From Planctomycetota bacterium (GTDB lineage: Bacteria; Planctomycetota; UBA1135; GCA-002686595): a stretch of 64,000 nucleotides of DNA. Of this stretch, positions 1 through 8,447 are shown piece by piece. The notes below the pieces were generated by a model. The model saw only the letters and a list, made by a program, of their open reading frames with translations, had not been told where the DNA came from and ran no database searches. How positions within the stretch are numbered: position 1 is the stretch's first letter; each line of letters begins with the position of its first letter. The stretch is from contig JADHNZ010000001.1 in the NCBI GenBank assembly GCA_016779225.1, positions 62,001-126,000 of the forward strand, in the 5' to 3' direction. The position numbers were made by a program, and so were the translations under genes.

Positions 1-1215
1 GACCTGCGAGCGCACCACGCGCTCCTGCTTCTGCAGCTCCTCGGCGCGGGAGGACGAGGTCAGCGCGAAGAAGCCCAGGTAGGCCACCGCCACCACGGCC
101 GCCGCCACTAGCCAGAGCTTGCGGCCATAGAGTTCCCGTCGCGCGGCCAGGGCCGGAGGCACGATCTCGAGGCCATAGGCCTCCGGATCGGTGGCCATGG
201 TGGCCAGGCCGAGAGCGACGACGGCCTCGTCGCGGTGGGCCTCGAGGGCGTCCACCTCCTCGGGCGAGAGGGCCGAGGTGTCCACCACCGCCCAGGGGTC
301 GAAGCGCTCCACCGGCACGCCGAGGCCTGCGCCCAGCACCTGGGTCAGGCCGGCCATGCGCGCGGTGCCGCCGGTCACGAGCACGCGGTCCAGCTTGAGC
401 GAGGGCAGCTTGACCTGCGTCTTGCAGAAGAGCACGGCCGACTGCAGCAGGGAGACCAGCTGGCCCGCCGCCGCGGACGACGCGCGGGAGACGCGCTCGT
501 GGTTCGGCGTCTCGTGGCTGGTGCCCGGGCGCAGGTCGGCGAAGTCGCGCACCAGGCGCGCGGCCTGGGCGGGTTGGACGCCGAGCTGGGAGGCGACGGC
601 CTCCTGGAACAGGCGCCCGCCGCCCGACAGGTTGCGCGCGAACACCAGGTCTGGTCCACGCAGGATCACCACATCCACGCAGTCCTGACCGAGGTTCGCC
701 AGCAGCACCGTGTCGTCCTGAACGACGCCGTGGCGCAGGTAGGCGTTGTAGAGGCCGATGGCGGCGGGGGTGAAGCACTCCAGGCCCAGCCCCAGTCCAC
801 CCAGCCCCTCTTCGTGCGCCTCCAGCAGGGAGGTGCGCGCCATGGCGAGCAGAACGATGTCCTCGCCATCGGCCTCGGGCGGGGTGGGCAGCAGGTTGAA
901 GTCACTGGCGACCTCCGTCCCCGAGGTGTCCCCCACCTCGGCCACCTCGAAGCGCATCAGCCTCCGCAGCTGCCAATCCGGAACCTGCGGCACGCGCGTG
1001 TAGCGCACATTCAGGTCCTTGCCGCTGATCGCGACCCGCGCGGTCGAGGCCTTGAAGGGCAGCTCGAGGGCCTCGTAGGCCTCTGCCAGCCCGCCTCCCG
1101 CGGGGCTCGCGGCCGCCGCGAAGCCAGCCATGCGGAACGAGCCCTTCTCGAGGCGTCCATGGACTGCGATGGCCGAGCCGGCCCCCACATCCACTGCGGT
1201 CATGTTGCGTGCCAT
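1..1215 (-). CDS. PilM-like type IV pilus assembly ATPase-fold protein (partial, C-terminus off the left edge)
   Basis: The frame is open from the start at 1215 to the window edge (405 codons) with no stop. It begins MARNMTAVDVGAGSAIAVHG, the N-terminal phosphate-binding region of the actin-like/PilM fold. A second such motif, LVTGGTARMAGL, lies near residue 285. Family knowledge: PilM is the cytoplasmic actin-like protein of type IV pilus and type II secretion machines and binds PilN. Near residues 375-392 there is a membrane helix (LVAAAVVAVAYLGFFAL) followed by the start of a coiled coil, which is PilN-like. The gene may therefore be a PilM-PilN fusion or a membrane-anchored PilM variant. 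A GGAGGT Shine-Dalgarno lies 9 nt upstream, inside the end of the FHA gene, so the two genes form an operon. Confidence 0.75.
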   Translation of the reverse strand, partial: MARNMTAVDVGAGSAIAVHGRLEKGSFRMAGFAAAASPAGGGLAEAYEALELPFKASTARVAISGKDLNVRYTRVPQVPDWQLRRLMRFEVAEVGDTSGTEVASDFNLLPTPPEADGEDIVLLAMARTSLLEAHEEGLGGLGLGLECFTPAAIGLYNAYLRHGVVQDDTVLLANLGQDCVDVVILRGPDLVFARNLSGGGRLFQEAVASQLGVQPAQAARLVRDFADLRPGTSHETPNHERVSRASSAAAGQLVSLLQSAVLFCKTQVKLPSLKLDRVLVTGGTARMAGLTQVLGAGLGVPVERFDPWAVVDTSALSPEEVDALEAHRDEAVVALGLATMATDPEAYGLEIVPPALAARRELYGRKLWLVAAAVVAVAYLGFFALTSSSRAEELQKQERVVRSQV

Positions 1216-1218
1216 GGT

Positions 1219-3180
1219 TCAGCGACCTCCGCCCTGCTTCTGGTTGAGGAGCTCCTGGACGGCATCCGCGAGGAGCACCTGTCCCTGGCCGAGCAGCGCG
1301 AGCCGAATGGCCTCGAGCCGCGCGAGCTCGTCCTCCTCGCGGCCCAGCTCGAGGGCGTCGAGCTCGGCCTCGGTCGGGGCGATCAGGCTGCGGGCCTGCT
1401 CCGCGATCTCGGTGCCGCCGTAGCGCTGGGCCAGGGCATCCGCCGACGCGATCGCGTCGCGGTACCCGTCCGTCAGGCGGAAGAAGCGAGCGCGCGCGAT
1501 GGTCTCCTCCAGAGCACCCAGCTCGACGCGGGCCTCCTGGGCCAGGGCGGCAAGGCCAGCCTCCGCCTCGGCGGTGACCTCCTGGTCGTAGGGAGCGGAG
1601 TCGAGCAGCGACTGCCACGCCTGCAGCGCCTCGCCCACGCGCCCCTCGCGGGTGGCCTTGCGCGCCGCGCTGGCGAGCTGGAGCGCCTCGGACAGCTCCT
1701 GCTGGAAGGTCACCTGCACCACGAGGGCTCCGCTGACGGGGAGGTCGAGCTCAAGGTCCCAGCCCCCTCCGGCGAGGGGTCGGCCAGCCACGGCCGCGCC
1801 GCCTTCACAGCGCAGGGCCACCAGCTCCCGCCCGCTGCCGATCAGGAGGGTGTGGACGGCGCTGCGCTCGAACGTCGCCGGGTGCGACGAGGAGCCGCCC
1901 TCACCAAGGGTGCGCACGCCGCTCTCGGCCCCGGTAGAGGCCGTCCGCACGGACCAGCGCCCGGCGCCGCTCGCCTTGAGGCGCGCGCCGCGCGGATCGG
2001 AGCTGACCTCGAAGGGCCCCTCGTCCGTGCGCCGGATGCTGGGCAGCAGGAGGCGCTGCACATCCACGAGCGTCAGGTGCGCCGTGGGCGCGCCGCTGGC
2101 CAGGAGCGTACGCGTCCCCAGCTCGAGCACCGACGCGCTGCGCCCCATGGGCACCAGGGACGCATCATCCACATGGACGACCGCGACGCTCTCGGCGCCG
2201 CCTCCCTCGCCGCCTTCGGCAGGAGCAGCACCAAGGGCCTCGGCCTCGAGCAGAACGCGCGCGCGGTCATAGCCCGGCGGCACCTCGAGGGGCAGCAGCT
2301 CCTCGGACCAGTCCTCGCTCGGGCTGCGCCACTGCGTGCGCAGGATCAGGGGACGCGGACCGTCCTCACGGGTGCTGAGAAGCTCCGTGGCGAGGCGCAC
2401 GCGGGCGCTGCCCTCGCTGGCCCGCCAGGCGACCGAGGCCTGGAGCCGGCCCTCGCCAACCCGAACCAAGGGAGAGGCGTGCACCTGCACGCCGGTCCCG
2501 GCGGCCAGCTCGGCGGCAAGGCCGACGGCGCCGCTCCGTCGCGCCGAGCGGGCCGTGTCGAAGACTCGGGGAGCGTCGTCGAGGGGGCCCCACTCCCCCG
2601 CGTCGGCCTCGAACGAGTAGCTCGCGAGGAGCAGCTCGCCGCTGGGAGGCGTGACCTGGGTGCGGCCGTCCGCGGCTGCACCTCCGCCGCTGGCCGAACC
2701 CTCTCCGCGCAGGAACCACCAGGCGGCGGCCGCGCCCAGCCCCAGCACCAGGATCACGAGGGGCAGCGCCCGGGAGCCTCGCCGACTCGCGGCGAGCTTG
2801 TCCGCATCGATGGAGCCCGCGGCCTCGGGCTCCTCAAGCTCGAGGGCCATCGCTCCCGCAGGAGCAGCGGCCAGGGGAGGCTCCGAGCCATCCTCGAACC
2901 GCAGCTCGATGTTGCCGAAGCGCAGGATCGCTCCGGGCTGCACGCGCTCCTCCACGACGCGCTCGCCGTCGACCCGAGTGCCGTTGGTGCTCCCGAGGTC
3001 CTGCACCACGAGGCCCAGGTCGTCGAGGGTCAGCTCCGCGTGGCGGCCCGAGACGGAGGGGTCGGCGATCTGCAGAGAGTTTCCGGGGCGCCGTCCGACG
3101 GTGAAGGTGGGCCCGGACAGGGGGACCACCTCCTCGGCTCGGTCGCCGGAGAGGAAGCGCAGGGTGGGACGGTCCGACAT
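1219..3180 (-). CDS. FHA-domain membrane protein
   Basis: The predicted protein has 653 residues. An N-terminal forkhead-associated domain (about residues 5-95) carries the phosphothreonine-binding pattern GRRPGN...SVSGRHAEL...DLGSTNGT. A single membrane helix follows near residue 145 (ALPLVILVLGLGAAAAWWFL), then a large, probably periplasmic or extracellular, region with beta-rich sequence and a helical repeat-like C-terminus (about 520-640). The role is probably phosphopeptide-dependent signalling or scaffolding at the envelope. It is upstream of the PilM-like gene and 3 nt from it, so it may act with a pilus or secretion machine. I chose the ATG at 3180 because the FHA fold starts directly after it; an in-frame start 33 nt upstream is possible. 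The C-terminal function is unknown. Confidence 0.8.
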   Translation of the reverse strand: MSDRPTLRFLSGDRAEEVVPLSGPTFTVGRRPGNSLQIADPSVSGRHAELTLDDLGLVVQDLGSTNGTRVDGERVVEERVQPGAILRFGNIELRFEDGSEPPLAAAPAGAMALELEEPEAAGSIDADKLAASRRGSRALPLVILVLGLGAAAAWWFLRGEGSASGGGAAADGRTQVTPPSGELLLASYSFEADAGEWGPLDDAPRVFDTARSARRSGAVGLAAELAAGTGVQVHASPLVRVGEGRLQASVAWRASEGSARVRLATELLSTREDGPRPLILRTQWRSPSEDWSEELLPLEVPPGYDRARVLLEAEALGAAPAEGGEGGGAESVAVVHVDDASLVPMGRSASVLELGTRTLLASGAPTAHLTLVDVQRLLLPSIRRTDEGPFEVSSDPRGARLKASGAGRWSVRTASTGAESGVRTLGEGGSSSHPATFERSAVHTLLIGSGRELVALRCEGGAAVAGRPLAGGGWDLELDLPVSGALVVQVTFQQELSEALQLASAARKATREGRVGEALQAWQSLLDSAPYDQEVTAEAEAGLAALAQEARVELGALEETIARARFFRLTDGYRDAIASADALAQRYGGTEIAEQARSLIAPTEAELDALELGREEDELARLEAIRLALLGQGQVLLADAVQELLNQKQGGGR

Positions 3181-3282
3181 GGAGGGGGGCCCAGGGGCTT
3201 GCGGACACCCCACGCGGGGGCCGGGAGGCGGGGGGACTAACCCCTGGGCCGCTCAGGGTAACGGCCCGCGGCCCGCGCCCGC

Positions 3283-3288
3283 TACGCT
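3283..3288 (+). promoter_or_regulatory. Putative -10 box TACGCT (leaderless rsmE)
   Basis: The hexamer occupies -12 to -7 relative to the ATG of rsmE, so transcription is inferred to start at the start codon. No convincing -35 box is visible. Confidence 0.55.
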
Positions 3289-3294
3289 CGTGGC

Positions 3295-4071
3295 ATGCCC
3301 AGAAGGCGAGGTGAGGCCCCCTTACGCAGGTTTCGTCTGCGCACCCCGTTCGTCGAGACAGACCCACGCCTGACGGAGGCCGACGAGGCCCACGCCCTCC
3401 GGGTGCTCCGCCTCTCCGCGGGCGACCGCCTGCTGGGCCTGACCGGCACGGGTGAGGAGTGGCCCCTGGTGGTCCGCGCGGCGGACCGCAGGACCCTCGA
3501 GCTGGAGGTCGCCGGCGCCTGCCGCTCGGAGCCCCAGCCCGGCGCCGCCGGCTCGCGTCTGCCGGCGGTCACGGTCCTCGCCCCCGCCCCGCGCCCCGGA
3601 GAGGCCGAGACCATGGCGGACCAGCTCGCCCAGGTCGGCGTGGCCCGCTGGACCCTGCTCAGGACCGAGCGCAGCCAGGACGTACGCGGGTCGGCCCCCC
3701 GCGCGGATCGCCTGATTCGCGTGGCACAAGAGGCATCCAAGCAGTGCGGCCGCCTCTGGGACCTCGAGGTGGAGGGCCCCGTGGACCTCGCGAGCGCCCT
3801 GGGCGAGGGGCCCGAGGAGGGCGGCTCCGACTTCCTCCTGAGCGCTGGATCTCCCGGCGTCCCTGCGGAGTTTGACGCCCCCGTCCCGGTCCGGATCTGG
3901 GTCGGCCCCGAGGGCGGCTGGAGCGACGAGGAGCACGCTCTCCTGGTGGAGGCTGGCGCACGCCCCATGGGCCTCAGCCCCCTGATCCTCCGGACGAGCA
4001 CGGCGGCCGTGCTCGGGGGCGCGGCCCTTGTGCGGGCCCTCGGGGCCACCCGGGACGAGCCCGCAGGCTGA
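3295..4071 (+). CDS. rsmE: 16S rRNA (uracil(1498)-N(3))-methyltransferase
   Basis: The 258-residue product matches the RsmE family in length and layout. An N-terminal PUA-like part (RRFRLRTPF...DEAHALRVLRLSAGDRL) is followed by a SPOUT methyltransferase domain with the diagnostic knot motifs WVGPEGGWSDEE and LSPLILRTSTAAVLGGAAL. The enzyme uses S-adenosylmethionine to methylate N3 of U1498 in the decoding region of 16S rRNA. It starts 3' of a divergent FHA gene and appears leaderless. Its last 98 nt overlap the convergent radC-like gene. Confidence 0.93.
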   Translation: MPRRRGEAPLRRFRLRTPFVETDPRLTEADEAHALRVLRLSAGDRLLGLTGTGEEWPLVVRAADRRTLELEVAGACRSEPQPGAAGSRLPAVTVLAPAPRPGEAETMADQLAQVGVARWTLLRTERSQDVRGSAPRADRLIRVAQEASKQCGRLWDLEVEGPVDLASALGEGPEEGGSDFLLSAGSPGVPAEFDAPVPVRIWVGPEGGWSDEEHALLVEAGARPMGLSPLILRTSTAAVLGGAALVRALGATRDEPAG

Positions 4072-4690
4072 CCCAGGACCCGGTCGCCACGACCAGGTGG
4101 TCCACCAGGGGGATCCCCACCAGCTCGCCGACCTGGTGCAGGCGCCGGGTCACGGCCCAGTCGTCCTGGCTGGGCTCCGGGTCCCCGCTCGGGTGGTTGT
4201 GCCCCACCACCACCGCCCCCGCGCCGCAGCGGATCGCGTCCCGGAACACCTCCCGCGGGTGCACCAGGGAGGCCGTGAGCGTGCCCACCGAGACCCGCCG
4301 GACGAGGCGCAGGCAGTGCCTGCCATCGAGGAACAGGGCCCAGAAGGCCTCCACCTCGAGCCCGGCGGACTCCCGCTGGAGCCGGAACGCGGCCTTGCGA
4401 GGGGTGAGGAGCTCGCCGGCCTCGAGCCCCCCCTCGGCGGGGCTCAGGAGCGCGCGCGCCAAGGAGGAGGCCAGGCTGAAGCGCCTCCTCTGGCGGGAGG
4501 ACGCCCCGCAGCCCAGAAGCACCGCCTCCGCCCCCGGCCCCAGGAGCCCTCCGGGCCCGACCTCGTCGAGGAGTCGTGAGGCAAGCTCGGGTCCGCGACG
4601 GCCCCCGAGCACGGTGGCGAGCGCCCCCACGCCGGGGCCCGTCGGCGGGTCGGCAGCGGCGCGGACTGGAAGGCAGGAGGGCGGGTGCAT
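3974..4690 (-). CDS. radC: RadC/JAB-domain (MPN+) protein
   Basis: A 238-residue protein whose C-terminal half has the JAB/MPN+ metal site: a Glu in HPREVFRDAI and the signature GHNHPSGDPEPSQDD, followed by the ending ...LVDHLVVATGSWVSLR. The N-terminal region (about 20-90) fits the RadC helix-hairpin-helix-like part. RadC proteins were named for DNA repair, but the biochemical role is unsettled; MPN+ folds are usually Zn-dependent isopeptidase-like. The chosen ATG at 4690 gives a normal family length. The last 20-odd residues are a low-complexity Pro/Arg/Gly tail that lies antisense within the 3' end of rsmE. Confidence 0.85.
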   Translation of the reverse strand: MHPPSCLPVRAAADPPTGPGVGALATVLGGRRGPELASRLLDEVGPGGLLGPGAEAVLLGCGASSRQRRRFSLASSLARALLSPAEGGLEAGELLTPRKAAFRLQRESAGLEVEAFWALFLDGRHCLRLVRRVSVGTLTASLVHPREVFRDAIRCGAGAVVVGHNHPSGDPEPSQDDWAVTRRLHQVGELVGIPLVDHLVVATGSWVSLRARPGWPRGPAQGPRPRARPPCSSGGSGG

Positions 4691-5111
4691 GCAGGAACCA
4701 GGACGCAGGCCGCCTCCTTCGGTTGCGGACACGCGCGCCAGAACCCCGTCGGGGCCGGACCCCAAAAACCCCGGTTCGCAGTCCGGAGCTGGCCGCGAAC
4801 CGCCGAACTCCTCATCGGCGGATCCCGGCCCTCACGGGCACCGGGCCAGGCGGCATGCAGCCCTTGGAGTCCACCGCTGAGGGACTCCGAGCCCGTAGGC
4901 GCGGAGCAAAGAAGAGAAGGACGGCGTCCGGGCCAGCCCGTGACGCACCTGCGAGCGGCCACACTCTCCCGTGGCCGCTCGTCTTCCATCCACGGCACCC
5001 GGCAGCCGCGCCCTAGCCAAGCGGCGCCGGCGAATGGACCCGGCTCCAGCATCCCCGCATGCCCCGCGGGCGAACTCCCCACCAGACCCTGCTGACCCCA
5101 CAAGCTCACCC
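4691..5111. other. 421-bp intergenic region with hairpins, no convincing gene
   Basis: No frame here has the amino-acid pattern of a conserved protein. The region contains a perfect 10-bp inverted repeat, GAGCGGCCAC (4953-4962) and GTGGCCGCTC (4971-4980), with an 8-nt loop. There is also a shorter one, GGAGTCC (from about 4865) with GGACTCC just downstream. It may hold transcript ends, a regulatory leader for the downstream membrane protein, or a small RNA; none of these is established. Confidence 0.4.
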
Positions 5112-5456
5112 ATGCCCCAGCTCACTCTGCTCTTCGGCGTCCTCCTCACGGCTCTCGGCCTGTGGGGCTACTTCCCCGACAAGCCCAGCGTCACCGCGCT
5201 CATCCCGGCGTTCTTCGGGGTGCCCCTGGCCCTGACCGGCCTGTGGGCCGGCCGCCCGGGCTCCCGCAAGGCCGCCATGCATGTGGCGGTGCTCCTGACC
5301 CTGCTCGGGGCCATCGGCGCAGGCATGCAGTGGAAGAAGAAGGAGTTCGCCTTCGACGCGAAGGGCGCCCAGGCCCAGGGCCTCATGACGGTCCTCTGCG
5401 CCCTGCACCTCGGCCTCTCGGTGCGCAGCTTCATCGCCGCGCGGAAGGGCGAGTAG
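5112..5456 (+). CDS. Small four-helix membrane protein, unknown function
   Basis: A 114-residue protein starting MPQLTLLFGVLL. It is almost entirely hydrophobic segments: about residues 3-17, 26-44, 55-72 and 87-106, with short charged loops (KPS, GRPGSRKAA, KKKEFAFDAKGA). The glycine-rich helices and short loops resemble small membrane proteins found widely in Planctomycetota, but I do not recognise a named family. The start was chosen because residues upstream of this ATG are low-complexity and lack membrane character. No clear ribosome-binding site is visible. Confidence 0.65.
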   Translation: MPQLTLLFGVLLTALGLWGYFPDKPSVTALIPAFFGVPLALTGLWAGRPGSRKAAMHVAVLLTLLGAIGAGMQWKKKEFAFDAKGAQAQGLMTVLCALHLGLSVRSFIAARKGE

Positions 5457-5511
5457 GCGAGGCCGCCCGCAGCGCGGCGGGCCAACGGACGCTCCGGCCC
5501 GTGCAGGCACA

Positions 5512-5552
5512 GCCGACGGCGGGATTCGGCCGACGGCGGGATTCAGCCGTCG
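5512..5552. terminator. Tandem 16-bp repeat and hairpin between convergent genes
   Basis: GCCGACGGCGGGATTC occurs at 5512-5527 and again at 5529-5544. The second copy pairs with GCCGTCG at 5546-5552 (stem CGACGGC/GCCGTCG, 8-nt loop). It overlaps the stop codon of the minus-strand lipoprotein and follows the plus-strand membrane gene, so a bidirectional terminator is likely. Confidence 0.45.
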
Positions 5553-7300
5553 CAGGCGTTGGGGACAGAGCCCGCAAGGAACGCGGGAGGCGTCAGCAAG
5601 TCCCAGCCCAGGTCGAGCTCGAGGGTCGGGTCCGTGACCACCTCGAGGCTCGGCACCGCCGGGACGCTCGTCGCCAGGGGTGCCCCCGGCGTCATCGTCC
5701 CCAGTCCAGAAGCCGGCGCCAAGGTCGCACTTGCGTAGAGGCAGGTGGCATGGCCTGGGGGCCCCGCAGCCCCAAAGGAGCTGGCGACAGGGTCCGCTAG
5801 GGTCAGCCCAAGCATCAGGCGCGAGGCCCGATGGGGCCACGAGAGCCGCATGGGCTTTCCGGGGAGAAACTCGCCCCAGGCCCCCTGGAGAACAAGGGAC
5901 TCGCTGAGCACCACCTGCTCCTGCTCCGCGGTCTCGAGGAGCCAGGACCAGGTCACGGGTCCAGCCAGGGGATCCCCGTTCTGGACCTCGAGCCCGAACG
6001 GCGGCTGCACGGGCAGCCCACCCTCGAACCCGAACACGGTCGGATCCGCGGCGTCTCCGGTCGCAGCAACGACCTGCGCGACCCAGGTGTCCAGGGCGCT
6101 GGCGCCCTGCCCCGTCCACGAGAGGGCGAGCGCGGCCCCGGTGCGCGGCTCGGGCACGCGACCGAGCCGGACGCGCTGGATCCCTCCCAGGGGCCCTTCG
6201 AGACGGGTGCTCCAGACGAGCGCGCCATCCAGGTCGACCAGGGCCGCGAAGCCGCTGCGGACGGCGCCCTCGAGGAGCGTGCCGGCCACGAGGAGCAAGC
6301 CCTCGAGGTCTGGATCCAGGCTCCCCGCCGGGAGGAGATCGGTGACGCGGAGGTCAGTGGCGCCTAGGTCCCCGCCGAGGACGACCGAGCGCGCCTCCAC
6401 CGGGCGGCTCGAGGCGCCCACGCCAACGGCAGCCAGGAGCGTGCCCGTGCGGGAGCCCGCGCCGTCCTGGAGGGACCAGCCCAGCCAGCGCGCGCCGTCG
6501 GCCTGCTCCTGGGCGAGGTCGCGCGGGAGCACCTCGAGCACGGGGTCGAGGCCGGTCCAGGTCAGGGCCCCGAGGGCGCCGCCCACCGGGTCCACGAGCT
6601 GGGCCGTGGGGACGCCCGCGGTCGCCCCGGAGGCCACGAGGGCCTGGTCGTGACCGGCGGGATCCACAGCGGGCACGAGGACCGCCCGATTGATGAGGCC
6701 CAAGGGAAGGCCGCCCTCCAGGACGATGGTGGCGCCTGAGAGCAGCTCGCCGGCCGCGTCCGCTCGGAGGTGCACGAGGCGTCCGTCGGGCCCCTCCACG
6801 AGGGCGGCATAGCCGCCGGGCCCGCCGTGCAGAGGTGTCAGCTCACGCAGCTCGAAGCCGGCCGCGAGGCCGCGGGCCCAGCCCCCGCTGAGCTGCTGCA
6901 CCTCTCCCCAGAGCCAGGAGCGCCCGGCCACGGCCGCCCGCGAGCCGCGGTGTGCGATGGCGTCCGTCAGCGCGGTGTCCACGCCCGAGAGGCGCAGGGC
7001 CTGGCGCACCTGCCCCTCGGTGGTGAGCTGATAGACCTCGGTCGAGGTCTCGCCCTCCAGACTCCGCCGGGTCGCCACGACCGAGCCGATCGCGCTCCGC
7101 TCGCCCCGCTCGTCGATCCAGTCCGCCGTGTCGATCTCGGTGCCCTGGACGAACACCCTGCCAGAGCGAGGCAGGGTGACCGAGGGCGCGGGCGGCTCGG
7201 TCGCGTCTCCTCCACATCCCAAGAGGCTCGCCGCGAGGATCCCCATCGCGACGCGACCGGGAGAGAGCAAGACGGGGGCACGGCGCAGGAGCTGGGTCAT
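5543..7300 (-). CDS. Lipoprotein of unknown function
   Basis: A 585-residue product beginning MTQLLRRAPVLLSPGRVAMG, then a hydrophobic stretch and the lipobox-like LLGC, so it should be lipid-anchored. The rest is beta-rich with recurring short blocks (GAxLALSWTGQGA, ATGDAADPTVFGF, LVASGATAGVP) resembling WD/PQQ-type or FG-GAP-like propeller proteins, but no family signature is decisive. The C-terminal third ends in a conserved-looking Cys (SVPNACDG). I chose the ATG at 7300 because the signal peptide follows at once. Function unknown; probably an envelope or surface protein. Confidence 0.7.
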   Translation of the reverse strand: MTQLLRRAPVLLSPGRVAMGILAASLLGCGGDATEPPAPSVTLPRSGRVFVQGTEIDTADWIDERGERSAIGSVVATRRSLEGETSTEVYQLTTEGQVRQALRLSGVDTALTDAIAHRGSRAAVAGRSWLWGEVQQLSGGWARGLAAGFELRELTPLHGGPGGYAALVEGPDGRLVHLRADAAGELLSGATIVLEGGLPLGLINRAVLVPAVDPAGHDQALVASGATAGVPTAQLVDPVGGALGALTWTGLDPVLEVLPRDLAQEQADGARWLGWSLQDGAGSRTGTLLAAVGVGASSRPVEARSVVLGGDLGATDLRVTDLLPAGSLDPDLEGLLLVAGTLLEGAVRSGFAALVDLDGALVWSTRLEGPLGGIQRVRLGRVPEPRTGAALALSWTGQGASALDTWVAQVVAATGDAADPTVFGFEGGLPVQPPFGLEVQNGDPLAGPVTWSWLLETAEQEQVVLSESLVLQGAWGEFLPGKPMRLSWPHRASRLMLGLTLADPVASSFGAAGPPGHATCLYASATLAPASGLGTMTPGAPLATSVPAVPSLEVVTDPTLELDLGWDLLTPPAFLAGSVPNACDG

Positions 7301-7364
7301 GCCCCCCACCCCACTGGATCCGCGCCCCGGGGACAAGGCGCGCGCGACGGAATCAGGCGCGGGA

Positions 7365-8447
7365 TCAGCCGCGCGCCAGCGCCAATCGGGCCCTGCGCAG
7401 CACATACCCCGGCAGGCTCCCGCTGCGCCCCGCGTTCCGACGCGCCGCCCGCACCACGGCCGGAGCAAAGGTCGCCCACAGCCGCGCCGCCCCGAGGTGC
7501 CCCCCACGAGCAGCAGGCTCATACCCAGCCGCCCGCAGCGCCCCGCCCGCCGCCTGCTCCACCGCCCGCACCTCCGCCGGCGTCAACAGGCTCCGCCAGC
7601 GGTCGATGGCGGCGTTCTGGGGACCAGCAAGGGGATCATTCGGCTCGAAGCTCGAGTTGGTGACCGGAATCCGAGCGTCATCCGGGCGCCCTTCGATGCC
7701 CAGCCACCGTGCCAGCGACTGCAGCTCGTACTCATGCTCAGCGACGAGCCTCTCGAAGGACTGGATGCGGACCCGAGTCGGACCAAGGGCCCGACGCGCG
7801 CGCAGAGCCGCGTTCCAGGCTGCCCTCCAGAGCAATGCAGCAGTGACGGGGTGGAAGGAATGGGCAACTCGCCTCCGCTCCGCCTCCACGCTGGCCTGCG
7901 CAGCGTGAGGGTCGTCTCCCATGGTGGACCGGCTCCACGCGGAGTAGCTGGCCACGACGGCCCGAGGATCCCTCACCATCACGAGCAGGCGTGCCCCGGG
8001 GAAGACCTCGAGGATGTCGCCGATGCGAAAGAGGTGGCGCGGAGTCTTCTCGCCGCCCCACGGCTGACCCGAACGACGGGCATCAAGCGCGAGGTAGGCT
8101 TGGAAGACCTGATCGAGAGAGGCCTGCCGTCCGCCCAGCTCCCCGTCGAGATCTCCTGCCTGCAACCAGCCAGCACCGGCCTGCCCCCCGTGGCCGTATG
8201 GGAGGTGACTGAGCGCCATGAACTCCGCCTCCGCGTGCTCGAAGTCCGCTGCCCCGAGTGCGCGCCCCAGAGTCGGCCTCAAGCGCACGCGCAGGTCATC
8301 GAAGTAGTGGGTCTCCGGAGTCATGCGGCAGCCCAAGAGTTGCTCCACGAGCGCCGCGGCGAGTGTGGTCCCAGACCTTGAAGCACCACAGAGGAAGACC
8401 GGGTCCTCACGGAGCCCGGGGTGCCTGCTCACTCGAGCCTCACTCAC
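7365..8447 (-). CDS. PAPS-dependent sulfotransferase family protein
   Basis: A 360-residue protein with the 5'-phosphosulfate-binding loop FLCGASRSGTTLAAALVEQL near residues 18-37 and the 3'-phosphate-binding element VMVRDPRAVVASYSAW near residues 160-175. Both are characteristic of cytosolic-fold sulfotransferases, which transfer sulfate from PAPS to hydroxyl or amine groups; the acceptor cannot be read from sequence. The GTG start at 8447 overlaps the end of the nitric oxide synthase gene by 8 nt, so this is the last gene of the radical SAM-NOS-sulfotransferase operon. It is plausibly a tailoring enzyme for the operon's product. Confidence 0.85.
   Translation of the reverse strand: MSEARVSRHPGLREDPVFLCGASRSGTTLAAALVEQLLGCRMTPETHYFDDLRVRLRPTLGRALGAADFEHAEAEFMALSHLPYGHGGQAGAGWLQAGDLDGELGGRQASLDQVFQAYLALDARRSGQPWGGEKTPRHLFRIGDILEVFPGARLLVMVRDPRAVVASYSAWSRSTMGDDPHAAQASVEAERRRVAHSFHPVTAALLWRAAWNAALRARRALGPTRVRIQSFERLVAEHEYELQSLARWLGIEGRPDDARIPVTNSSFEPNDPLAGPQNAAIDRWRSLLTPAEVRAVEQAAGGALRAAGYEPAARGGHLGAARLWATFAPAVVRAARRNAGRSGSLPGYVLRRARLALARG

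Noticed and set aside
235-3240. A 1001-codon plus-strand open frame covering the PilM-like and FHA genes
   Set aside because: It is an antisense by-product of high GC codon use; the minus strand encodes recognisable PilM and FHA motifs, and the plus-strand translation is low-complexity Arg/Gly/Ala/His sequence.
7365-8447. The sulfotransferase as part of the upstream lipoprotein gene's transcription unit only
   Set aside because: The 8-nt overlap with the NOS gene and shared strand show that it is coupled to NOS; the lipoprotein gene lies downstream and 64 nt away.
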